Source: Phycisphaerales bacterium
Lineage (GTDB): Bacteria; Planctomycetota; Phycisphaerae; Phycisphaerales; UBA1924
NCBI GenBank assembly: GCA_016793015.1
Contig: JAEUJD010000226.1
Coordinates: 1-44,541, forward strand
Length of the DNA stretch: 44,541 bases
Direction: 5' to 3'
Position 1 is the stretch's first letter; every line of letters starts with the position of its first letter. This document shows, one piece after another, positions 36,467 to 43,398 of the stretch. Made by a program: the position numbers and the translations under genes. The notes below the pieces were generated by a model. The model searched no databases. It saw only the letters and a list, made by a program, of their open reading frames with translations, and was not told the origin of the DNA.

Positions 36467-37840
36467 ATGAACACCAATCCAAACGAAACGCACAATCCGA
36501 ATCTCAAATCCTGGGTCGAATCGGCCAACGACCCAACGTCGGAATTCCCGATTCAGAATCTGCCTCTGTGCGTCTTTGCCGCGACGCACGGGGAAGGGGC
36601 CGAGCAGCACACGCACGCGCATCAGGGTGTCGCGATCGGCGATCAGATTCTGGACGTCGGGATGCTGGGAGAATCGGGGTACTTAGAACGCGAAGGGTCG
36701 GGCGAGCTACTCGATGCGCTCGAGCAGGGTTACTGGTTCGGTTTTGCCGAGTCGCCTCGGCTGGTTGGCGAGCTGCGGACGATCCTTCAGAAGTTCCTCA
36801 GCGAAGAAGGCGGAGGGCAGGCGATTCGACGGCTGCGCGACAAGGCGGTGCGGCCGCAGAGCGAGACGCACTTCCTGCCGCCGCTGCCGATCATCAACTA
36901 CACCGATTTCTACGCGTCGATCCACCACGCTTCGACAGTGGGGGCGATGTTCCGACCGGATCAGCCCCTGCTGCCCAATTACAAGCACGTGCCGATCGGG
37001 TATCACGGGCGGGCCTCGTCGATCGTGCTGAGCGGGTCGAAGATCGTGCGTCCGAACGGGCAGCAATCACCGGCGGAGGGGCAGATCGAGCCAACGTTCG
37101 GCCCGTGCAAGATGCTCGATTATGAGTTGGAAGTGGGGGCGTACATCGCGCGGGGGAACCAGTTGGGCGAACCGATTCCGATTGGTTTGGCACATGACCA
37201 CCTCTTCGGCCTCTGCCTCGTGAACGACTGGTCGGCGCGGGACATGCAAAAGTGGGAGTATCAGCCGCTCGGGCCGTTCCTCGCAAAGAACTTCGCGACG
37301 AGCATCTCGCCGTACATCGTGACGATGGATGCTCTCGCGCCGTTCCGGCGTGCCGCGATGGAGCGGCCGGCGGGCGATCCGAAGCCGCTGGCATACCTCT
37401 ACGACGATGAAGATCAAAAGAGTGGCGGATTCGACATCACGCTCGAGGTCTATCTGCTCACGACGCAAATGGCGGAAAAGAAGATGGCCCCGCACCGCCT
37501 CAGCCGCGGCAGTTTCCGCGATATGTACTGGACGTTTGGCCAGATGCTGACGCATCACGCGAGCAACGGGTGCAATCTGCTCTCGGGCGACTTGATCGCG
37601 AGCGGCACGGTGAGCGGCAAGGAAGCGGATAGCCGCGGGTGCTTGCTGGAATTGACTTGGGATGGAATGGGCGAAGGTGGAAAGCCGAAGCCACGCAAGC
37701 CGATTCAGTTGCCGAGCGGGGAGACGCGGACGTTTCTTGCGGATGGCGACACGGTGATTTTCAAGGGGTACTGCGAGCGCGAGGGGTATCGCAAGATTGG
37801 GTTTGGGGAGTGCTGGGGGAAGGTGCATAAGGCGACGTAG
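36467..37840 (+). CDS. fahA: Fumarylacetoacetase
   Basis: 457 residues. Hydrolyses fumarylacetoacetate to fumarate and acetoacetate, the last step of tyrosine breakdown. Key residues by alignment to mammalian FAH: Asp147 and His154 in TDFYASIHHASTVGAMFRP, HVPIGYHGRASSIVLSG, metal ligands Glu220/Glu222 in MLDYELEVGAYI, Asp254 in LVNDWSARD and Lys274. The first 30 residues are variable. The ribosome site is weak (AGAGA). The palindromic repeat element ends 23 bases upstream and lies in its promoter/leader zone. No hgd or hppD gene is in the window. Confidence 0.95.
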   Translation: MNTNPNETHNPNLKSWVESANDPTSEFPIQNLPLCVFAATHGEGAEQHTHAHQGVAIGDQILDVGMLGESGYLEREGSGELLDALEQGYWFGFAESPRLVGELRTILQKFLSEEGGGQAIRRLRDKAVRPQSETHFLPPLPIINYTDFYASIHHASTVGAMFRPDQPLLPNYKHVPIGYHGRASSIVLSGSKIVRPNGQQSPAEGQIEPTFGPCKMLDYELEVGAYIARGNQLGEPIPIGLAHDHLFGLCLVNDWSARDMQKWEYQPLGPFLAKNFATSISPYIVTMDALAPFRRAAMERPAGDPKPLAYLYDDEDQKSGGFDITLEVYLLTTQMAEKKMAPHRLSRGSFRDMYWTFGQMLTHHASNGCNLLSGDLIASGTVSGKEADSRGCLLELTWDGMGEGGKPKPRKPIQLPSGETRTFLADGDTVIFKGYCEREGYRKIGFGECWGKVHKAT

Positions 37841-37877
37841 TCCGAGCCATCGAGCGCCGTTTGGAAACTGAGATCGA

Positions 37878-38837
37878 TTACTTTTTTGGGCGGGAACTTG
37901 CGATTAGGTTCGCAACATACTTGTCTAGCTCCGCCTTGTCCTCTGCGGCTCGTTCTTGTCGAAGGCGAATTTGGTCGGCTTCATTCTCTCGAAGACGAAG
38001 GGTTGGAGCGATCGCCAGCGATGGAGGAACCACACCAAGCCTTCCGGCATTCATGCCCCGGGAGTATTTGGAGGAGAGTAGCTCTCGGATTCGAGAACTT
38101 GAGGCACCGATTTGGAAATGGCCTCTAGAACCGATGGCAAACAGAGCGGGCAGAGGCTGTGGAAGCGACAGTTGGCTGACCGCATGGAGAAACGAAGTGC
38201 GCGGATCGCGAATCGAAAAGACCTTCGCCCCGCAGGAATCGCATCGCCAGCCAGATAGTTCTAATTCGATCGCCGCCGCATACGGAACGAAAGAGCGTGG
38301 TCTGGCCTCGAAAAACTGTTTGCGTGAGCGCGGAACTCCAACGCACGGAATCCAGTCAAGACACTGCTGCTCCTCATTGCTCAAAAGGTTCAGAAACTCG
38401 CGTGACACGAGAATCGGAGATTCGCCCACAAAGTTGTCCCTCACGCACGCGCTGACGTGGCCCTCCACCGTAGATGTCAGCTGGCGCTTCGAATCGTTTC
38501 GCGGGCCAGTTGGCTCTCCGCACCAAGCGCAACGAGGACCATCGAATAGCGATTCCCGACGCTCAGAACTGTCGCTCGTGTAGCCAGTTCCTTCGAACCA
38601 CATCAAATCAATGTTGGAGTACTTGGCATCGAGTGGTTCGGGAGGTGGAGAGCGGTCAAACGTAAAAGTGGGCTCGCAATCGTCGCTGCCTGACTCCAGC
38701 CACTTATAGATCAGCTTGTCGTATGCCTGCGAAAACGTCAGGCCAGACACACGCACGCCCGGGCGTGACCTCACCCAGATGGTGTAGACATGACTGTCGA
38801 GCTTCCATGAGCACAGATATGTGCGACCTTCGCTCAT
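37878..38837 (-). CDS. Double CxxCG-motif protein, probably accessory
   Basis: 319 residues, not firmly recognised. Two zinc-ribbon-like pairs are visible: RCAWCGEPTG (Cys103/Cys106) and GWRCDSCGAKVF (Cys199/Cys202). This two-CxxCG layout recalls the 'double-CXXCG motif' family known from myxobacteria, where some members act as immunity proteins; that link is tentative. It has no signal peptide, and a charged C-terminal helix (RLRENEADQIRLRQERAAEDK). Base composition is lower in GC and codon use less biased than in neighbouring genes, pointing to recent transfer. No toxin gene is adjacent. It is divergent from the SMR gene across 61 bases. Confidence 0.6.
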   Translation of the reverse strand: MSEGRTYLCSWKLDSHVYTIWVRSRPGVRVSGLTFSQAYDKLIYKWLESGSDDCEPTFTFDRSPPPEPLDAKYSNIDLMWFEGTGYTSDSSERRESLFDGPRCAWCGEPTGPRNDSKRQLTSTVEGHVSACVRDNFVGESPILVSREFLNLLSNEEQQCLDWIPCVGVPRSRKQFFEARPRSFVPYAAAIELELSGWRCDSCGAKVFSIRDPRTSFLHAVSQLSLPQPLPALFAIGSRGHFQIGASSSRIRELLSSKYSRGMNAGRLGVVPPSLAIAPTLRLRENEADQIRLRQERAAEDKAELDKYVANLIASSRPKK

Positions 38838-38898
38838 TCTCGCATTTTACTCGAGAACGAAGTGGTGTGTGCGGCTGCCGCAGCCAATATGCTTGTCA

Positions 38899-39255
38899 AT
38901 GCACTGGCTCTACCTCATCATCGCGATCGTCTTCGAAGTCGGCTGGGCCATCGCGATGAAGAAATCGGATGGGCTTTCGAAGTTGCCGTGGACGATCTCC
39001 TTCGCGGTGATGTATCTGCTTTCCGCCGGATTTCTCGCGCTCGCGACGAAGACGCTGGATGTGGGCCTCGCCTATGCCATGTGGGCGGGCGTGGGGATGG
39101 CGCTGATCGCGACGATCGGGATTGTGTTCTTGAAGGAGCCGGCGAGTGCGCTTCGCGTTGCGTCGCTAGCGCTCGTGTTGATCGGAGTGGTGGGGTTGAA
39201 GATTTCGGCGGGGGCAGGAACCAGTAAGGCCGAAGAACCGATCACGGCGAAGTGA
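38899..39255 (+). CDS. Small multidrug resistance (SMR) transporter, Gdx/SugE-like
   Basis: 118 residues with four transmembrane helices. The first helix carries the essential Glu in FEVGWAIAMKKSDG, then LATKTLDVGLAYAMWAGVGM (the GxAYAxWxGxG signature) and LKEPASALRVASLALVLIG. The EVxWAxxxK pattern and the LASLALI-type end resemble Gdx/SugE guanidinium exporters more than EmrE; the subtype is inference. A tail (AGTSKAEEPITAK) extends past the usual end. ATG 38899 has no clear ribosome site. No guanidine riboswitch was recognised upstream. Confidence 0.87.
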   Translation: MHWLYLIIAIVFEVGWAIAMKKSDGLSKLPWTISFAVMYLLSAGFLALATKTLDVGLAYAMWAGVGMALIATIGIVFLKEPASALRVASLALVLIGVVGLKISAGAGTSKAEEPITAK

Positions 39256-39304
39256 TGTAAACGATTTCGGTTCTTTGTGGCACCGTTTTGGCGCGTGTCC
39301 AGCG

Positions 39305-39342
39305 CCCACCCCCAACCCCCTCCATCAGGGAGGGGGCTTCTG
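39305..39342 (-). repeat. Dispersed repeat, copy C (inverted)
   Basis: Read on the minus strand: CAGAAGCCCCCTCCCTGATG, then GAGGGGGTTGGGGGTGGG. Same unit as copies A and B. It overlaps the last codons and the stop of the FUSC gene. Confidence 0.75.
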
Positions 39343-39888
39343 AAAGAGCACATCATGTAGGCCGAGTCTTTGGCTTATCCGCTCCGCGGCGTACTGCACC
39401 ATCGTCCCCACAATGCAGCCGACGATCACTGTCAGGGAACGTTCGATCGCGGAATGCACGACCGAAGTCGCCTGGATCGAGAGCACGATCACGACCGCGA
39501 TGCAAGCGATGCGCAGGCCGTCTTCGAGACGCAGAAACTGACAGAGGACGACGACGACCACGATGCCGACGAGCACCTGCCACGGGCCGATGCCGAGCAC
39601 TTCGCCCAGGCCTAGACCTACTAAAGCGCCGACGATGTTGGCGACGATGCGGGTGAGGGATGCCGCGAGGGATTGCTGGAGGCCGGGCTGGATCGCGATG
39701 ATGGCGGAGATGATCGCCCACGCGACGGCGAGCGAATCGACGAAGAAGAGGCCGAGCAGCAGGATCGCGGATGCGGTGACGGCCTGCAGGCTGTAGGACG
39801 TCGCGAGCAGAGCGTTGAGCTTCCAGGGGCGCGGGTTGGCGAGCAAGTGCTTCGCGAACGAGGTTGGCGCGGGCCGCGGTTCTTCCAT
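39325..39888 (-). CDS. FUSC / aromatic acid exporter-type membrane protein
   Basis: 187 residues with about five hydrophobic helices: LQAVTASAILLLGLFFVDSL, AWAIISAIIAIQPGLQQSLA, IVANIVGALVGLGLGEVLG, WQVLVGIVVVVVLCQFLRL and IACIAVVIVLSI. The WxxISAxIxxQP...S...R pattern fits the FUSC/ArAE N-terminal membrane domain; no soluble domain follows. The last five residues (QKPPP) and the stop lie in repeat copy C, so the original C-terminus may have been replaced. It starts 4 bases after the msrC-like stop and is probably cotranscribed. Confidence 0.75.
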   Translation of the reverse strand: MEEPRPAPTSFAKHLLANPRPWKLNALLATSYSLQAVTASAILLLGLFFVDSLAVAWAIISAIIAIQPGLQQSLAASLTRIVANIVGALVGLGLGEVLGIGPWQVLVGIVVVVVLCQFLRLEDGLRIACIAVVIVLSIQATSVVHSAIERSLTVIVGCIVGTMVQYAAERISQRLGLHDVLFQKPPP

Positions 39889-39892
39889 GCGA

Positions 39893-40396
39893 TCAACGGC
39901 GTTGAATGGGCGGTGGAGTTCCGGCGGTGAGTCCGAAGTTCTTGAGCAGTTGCTGCATGCACGACGCGTCGTTCTCATCGAACGCACCGATCGCGAAGCC
40001 ATCAATATCGAGCACGCCAAAGGCTTCGTTCTTCTCGTTGAACAGCGGCACAACCAGTTCGCTCTGATCGCGCGGATCGCAGGCGACGTAGTTGGCTCCG
40101 AGCGTGCGGATGTCATCGACGACGTACGACGTGGCGTCGAGCATGCCCTGGCCGCAGAGACCGTGCAGGCCGATGGGCGAGCAAGCAGGCTTGGGGCGGC
40201 GGTCGATCAGGATCATCTGCAAAGCATCTTCCGGATCGCGTTCGTAGAAGCCGATCCAGGAAATGGTCTTTCGATCGGGCGAAGGGTTGTCGTCGCCGAA
40301 GGCGGACCACGTGAGGTCGAGGAAGGCGGTCATGGCCGCGGCGCGGTCGCGGCTTGGTGCGGGAGCTTGGAGGAGCTTGGTGTAGTCGCGGGGCAT
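39893..40396 (-). CDS. msrC: GAF-domain free methionine-(R)-sulfoxide reductase
   Basis: 167 residues, one GAF domain. The three cysteines of fRMsr (E. coli MsrC/YebR) are all present: Cys72 in PACSPIG, Cys81 in GLCGQGM and Cys106 in YVACDPRDQSELVVPL; the last corresponds to the catalytic Cys. It would reduce free methionine-R-sulfoxide using thioredoxin. WIGFYERD and AFGVLDIDG are standard GAF strands. ATG 40396 is chosen over the open frame upstream. It heads a two-gene unit with the FUSC protein. Confidence 0.85.
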   Translation of the reverse strand: MPRDYTKLLQAPAPSRDRAAAMTAFLDLTWSAFGDDNPSPDRKTISWIGFYERDPEDALQMILIDRRPKPACSPIGLHGLCGQGMLDATSYVVDDIRTLGANYVACDPRDQSELVVPLFNEKNEAFGVLDIDGFAIGAFDENDASCMQQLLKNFGLTAGTPPPIQRR

Positions 40397-40502
40397 GAGA
40401 AAGGGCCAAATCGCAAATGGGCAAATCGCAAATAGGGCTGGCGTGAAACGATATCGGGGTCGGGGTGCGAGCGGCGTCACGGAAATCGGCGTGCGTGCGC
40501 AA

Positions 40503-40531
40503 GAAAAAGCCGATCCCAAGGGGATCGGCTT
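40503..40531 (-). terminator. Rho-independent terminator of rpsR
   Basis: On the minus strand: AAGCCGATCCC paired with GGGATCGGCTT, then TTTC, 30 bases after the rpsR stop. Confidence 0.9.
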
Positions 40532-40561
40532 GTAACTGACAACTGAAGGCTAATCGCTGAC

Positions 40562-40810
40562 TTACAGCGTCGCGCTGGTGTACGGCAGCAGGGCCATGAA
40601 GCGGGCACGCTTGATCGCCTGGGCGAGCAGACGCTGCTCCTGGGCCGACGTGCTGTTGCGCTTGCGGGCAAAGATCTTGCCGTTGGGCGACATGGTGCGA
40701 CGGAGGTTCTCGACGTCCTTGTAGTCGATGAAGATGTTGCCCTTGGGGGTCGTCTTGGTGATCTTCGGCTTGGGCTGGGGGCCGGCGCTGAACTTGGCGA
40801 ACTTGCTCAT
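40562..40810 (-). CDS. rpsR: 30S ribosomal protein S18
   Basis: 82 residues. [21 protein letters not shown] and [20 protein letters not shown] followed by [14 protein letters not shown] are the S18 core, which binds 16S rRNA and S6 on the small-subunit platform. GGAG lies 8 bases before the ATG. A leader of about 130 bases with the direct repeat GACCACGAC and a possible -10 (TAATAT, minus strand, 40938-40943) precedes it. rpsF, ssb and rplI, its usual neighbours, are absent; the gene stands alone with its own terminator. Confidence 0.97.
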   Translation of the reverse strand: MSKFAKFSAGPQPKPKITKTTPKGNIFIDYKDVENLRRTMSPNGKIFARKRNSTSAQEQRLLAQAIKRARFMALLPYTSATL

Positions 40811-40948
40811 GAAAAACTCCGTCGGGATCTGGGTCGTGGTCCCAGTCGTGGTCTAGCGGCCCGGGGTCTCAGGAGATCGCTCCCGTCCGGGCGACATGTG
40901 CCCCGTCGGAACCCGAAATGGGTCCCGGTGGGTCTGGATATTAGGCGT

Positions 40949-41473
40949 TCAGGCGCTCGAAGGCGAAGGATGCGGCTTGCTCCCGGGCTGCGAAACAGGC
41001 CCTGTTTTACAGGCTTCCCGGTCAAAGGTCAGGAAGCCTCCTCCGAAGACCGCCACGAGGAGCGTGGGAATCAGGATCAGGGCATTCTCGCCGACTTTGC
41101 ACCACGAGAGAGCCTCTTTCGGGCAGATTAGAGTCAGGTTGCCGAAGCAGCCGCAGGTGACGCTCATCTTTCGCAGGATGACCGAGGCGACGGCTGCGGT
41201 AAACCCGACGAGCATCGCCACCAGCAGCCATGCCGCGGCACGGGTCCACAGGCCGATGATGAGCAGCACCCCGCAGATGACTTCGATCCACGGGATGACG
41301 CCCGTCGCCAGCTGCACAAGGTGAAGCGGCAGGATCTGAAAGCTCTTGATGGCTAGAGCAAACTTCTGCGGCCCCGAATCCGGAGCGAAGAGTTTCTGAT
41401 ACGCCGCGAACAGGAAAAGCGCCGCAACCGCGAGGCGACAGATCAGGAGCAGCATGCGGCCGAGTGCGATCAC
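40949..41473 (-). CDS. DoxX/MauE-family membrane protein
   Basis: 174 residues with four hydrophobic helices: LLLICRLAVAALFLFAAYQK, LVQLATGVIPWIEVICGVLL, AAAWLLVAMLVGFTAAVAS and ENALILIPTLLVAVFGG. The Cys-rich loop VTCGCFGNLTLICPKE (Cys107, Cys109, Cys117) is the MauE/DoxX-type motif, thought to handle disulfides in the membrane. The GTG start overlaps the rhodanese stop as GTGA. Last gene of a DUF1573-rhodanese-MauE cluster; it may pass reducing power or thiols across the membrane, which is inference. Confidence 0.85.
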   Translation of the reverse strand: MIALGRMLLLICRLAVAALFLFAAYQKLFAPDSGPQKFALAIKSFQILPLHLVQLATGVIPWIEVICGVLLIIGLWTRAAAWLLVAMLVGFTAAVASVILRKMSVTCGCFGNLTLICPKEALSWCKVGENALILIPTLLVAVFGGGFLTFDREACKTGPVSQPGSKPHPSPSSA

Positions 41474-42039
41474 TTGCTCTCCTTTTCAACAGGATGGCCC
41501 GCCTTTTCCCAAGCGGGGAAACCGGCTTCGAAGATGTGGATGCGTTTGTAGCCGGCGCCCTGCAGGAGAATGGCAAGGTTTTTGGAGGCGTCGCAATCGC
41601 CGCCTCCGCAGTAGATGACCATGGGCTGCGCGGTATCGAGTGCCTTCATCGCCTCGTCTGCCGCGGGCGTGTTGAACATCGCGGAAGTGAGGTGAAAAGC
41701 CTGGGGCACGTGTCCGGCACGGAACTCTTCCGTGATTCGGGCGTCGAGAAAAACGACCCCGTCGTCGAAGAGCTTCTTTGCCGCGACGACATCGATCATC
41801 GTGTCGAGCGGGGCGCCCGCGTTCTCTGCTGCCGATGGAACGGACCCGGATGCTGCGATTGCACCACTCGACATCGGAGCGGACGGTGTTGCCGGATTCG
41901 AGGGGCTCGGGGTCTGCCCAGCAGCGGGGCTCTTCAGCGTCAGCTCCAGCGTGGTCGGCCGGATCCACGTATCAGCGGCGCCGATGATGACACCAAGCCC
42001 GACGATCGCCAGGATTCGCTGGAAGAGAAGGCAACTCAT
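41470..42039 (-). CDS. Membrane-anchored rhodanese-domain protein
   Basis: 189 residues. Residues 5-22 are an N-terminal membrane anchor (LFQRILAIVGLGVIIGAA), then a Pro/Ser/Ala linker (40-75). The rhodanese domain spans about 78-187: VVFLDARITEEFRAGHVPQA and the active loop MVIYCGGGDCDASKNLA with Cys144 as persulfide-forming Cys and a second Cys149. PVEK ends the domain. AGGAG lies upstream of ATG 42039. It is 28 bases from the DUF1573 gene and overlaps the MauE gene, so the three are likely one operon. Confidence 0.88.
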   Translation of the reverse strand: MSCLLFQRILAIVGLGVIIGAADTWIRPTTLELTLKSPAAGQTPSPSNPATPSAPMSSGAIAASGSVPSAAENAGAPLDTMIDVVAAKKLFDDGVVFLDARITEEFRAGHVPQAFHLTSAMFNTPAADEAMKALDTAQPMVIYCGGGDCDASKNLAILLQGAGYKRIHIFEAGFPAWEKAGHPVEKESK

Positions 42040-42067
42040 CGCGGGCGCTCCTTGCCGGCGACTGGAC

Positions 42068-43234
42068 TCAGCGAACAACGACGTACACGCCCATGCGCAC
42101 GGTCTCTTCGCCGGGCACATCGGTCAGCACATCGCAGTCGATGACGGCTCGATACTGCTCGTTGGGCGCGGTGCCCGAAATGGCGATCGTGTACGAATCC
42201 GAGGTGCTGCCTGAGCCAGCCTTGGTGGGAGTGAAGCTGAAATCGAGCTTCGGATCGGTCCGCCCTGCGGGAGCGTCGACCTGCTTGATGCCGAGGATTC
42301 GGAAGGGCTTGTTGCCGCGGCTGGTGATCGTGGCCGTATTGCTGAACTCGGCCTTGCGAGCAACGAGGCCCATGGTCACGCGCTGGGGCTTGGATTCGAG
42401 ATCCCCGACGACCTCGCCCAGCACGGGAATCCGGGCTTCCTTCTCGCGGGCGTCGTTGGTGGTGAGGATCATGTTGCGGTTGAAGCGTTCGATCTTTTTG
42501 GCGGGCGGATAGATGATCTTGACCGGAATCCTGTAGAACTTCTCGCCGTTGATTTCGATCGGCTCGGACTTGCCGATTTCCGTCTTGATCTCTTCACCCT
42601 GTCCATCAAACTTGATGTCGGTGATCGCAAAGCCCTCGATGCGGCCGGTGACGACCAGATCGACCGTGCGCGACTCGCCTTTGGCGACCTGGTTGAACGC
42701 GATGATCTTGGGTTCGATCGTGACGATCGGCTGGACATCGGCTTCGATCAGGAGCGACGAAGTGGGGGATGTCGGATCGTTCGAGACGACCGTGACGCGC
42801 TGCTGCACCTGGCCGGCGGCCTTGCCCTTGGGATCGAAGATGACCTTGATCTCGCCGGTTTCGCCCGGGGCGTAATCCATCTTGGAAAGCTGGGGCACCG
42901 TGCAGTGGCAAGAGCCCGATGCGCTCGTGATGATCAGGTTTGCGTCGCCGCTGTTCTTGAACTTGAAGATGTGCTCAACGGGGCTTGACGAGAGAATCTT
43001 GCCGAAGTTGAACGACTTCTCGTCGGGCGTGAAGCGGCCGCACGGACCGATCGGCTGCGCCGGAGCGGGCGCGAGTTGACCGGGTCGGGGCGGGAGCTTG
43101 TCGCCGGCAGGGGCAACCTGCGCGGGCGGAAGCTGCTTCGGTGCCGGCTGCGTCGCCGCGGGCTGCGCCCAGGCGGATGCAACGCAGGACATGCTCAAGC
43201 TCGAAACGAAGAGGGCGACGCGATTGGACTGCAT
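42068..43234 (-). CDS. DUF1573-domain exported protein
   Basis: 388 residues. Signal peptide 1-24 (MQSNRVALFVSSLSMSCVAS-AWAQ), a Pro/Ala/Gln-rich linker (25-65), then a DUF1573/ASH-like Ig-type domain: FNFGKILSSSPVEHIFKFKN and SASGSCHCTVPQLSK with the family CxC (Cys109, Cys111), PGETGEIKVIFDPKGKAAG. A second half (200-388) has more Ig-like strands. GGGAG precedes ATG 43234. DUF1573 proteins are secreted and of unknown function; the cysteines and the rhodanese and MauE neighbours suggest a thiol or metal role. Confidence 0.88.
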   Translation of the reverse strand: MQSNRVALFVSSLSMSCVASAWAQPAATQPAPKQLPPAQVAPAGDKLPPRPGQLAPAPAQPIGPCGRFTPDEKSFNFGKILSSSPVEHIFKFKNSGDANLIITSASGSCHCTVPQLSKMDYAPGETGEIKVIFDPKGKAAGQVQQRVTVVSNDPTSPTSSLLIEADVQPIVTIEPKIIAFNQVAKGESRTVDLVVTGRIEGFAITDIKFDGQGEEIKTEIGKSEPIEINGEKFYRIPVKIIYPPAKKIERFNRNMILTTNDAREKEARIPVLGEVVGDLESKPQRVTMGLVARKAEFSNTATITSRGNKPFRILGIKQVDAPAGRTDPKLDFSFTPTKAGSGSTSDSYTIAISGTAPNEQYRAVIDCDVLTDVPGEETVRMGVYVVVR

Positions 43235-43398
43235 AAGGAAGCTCCCGAACGAGGCGTTGGTTTTGTTGAGCGAGGAGGCGAGTCGATCGGTTCGGAAAAG
43301 AACCAAGTTTTGGCAGGGAGAAGCATAGCGGGGGTGTTTGCCCTTTGTGCGGTAGCGTGGGCTGGCTCGGCCTCATTTTTCGGACGTGGTGCTGGTGG

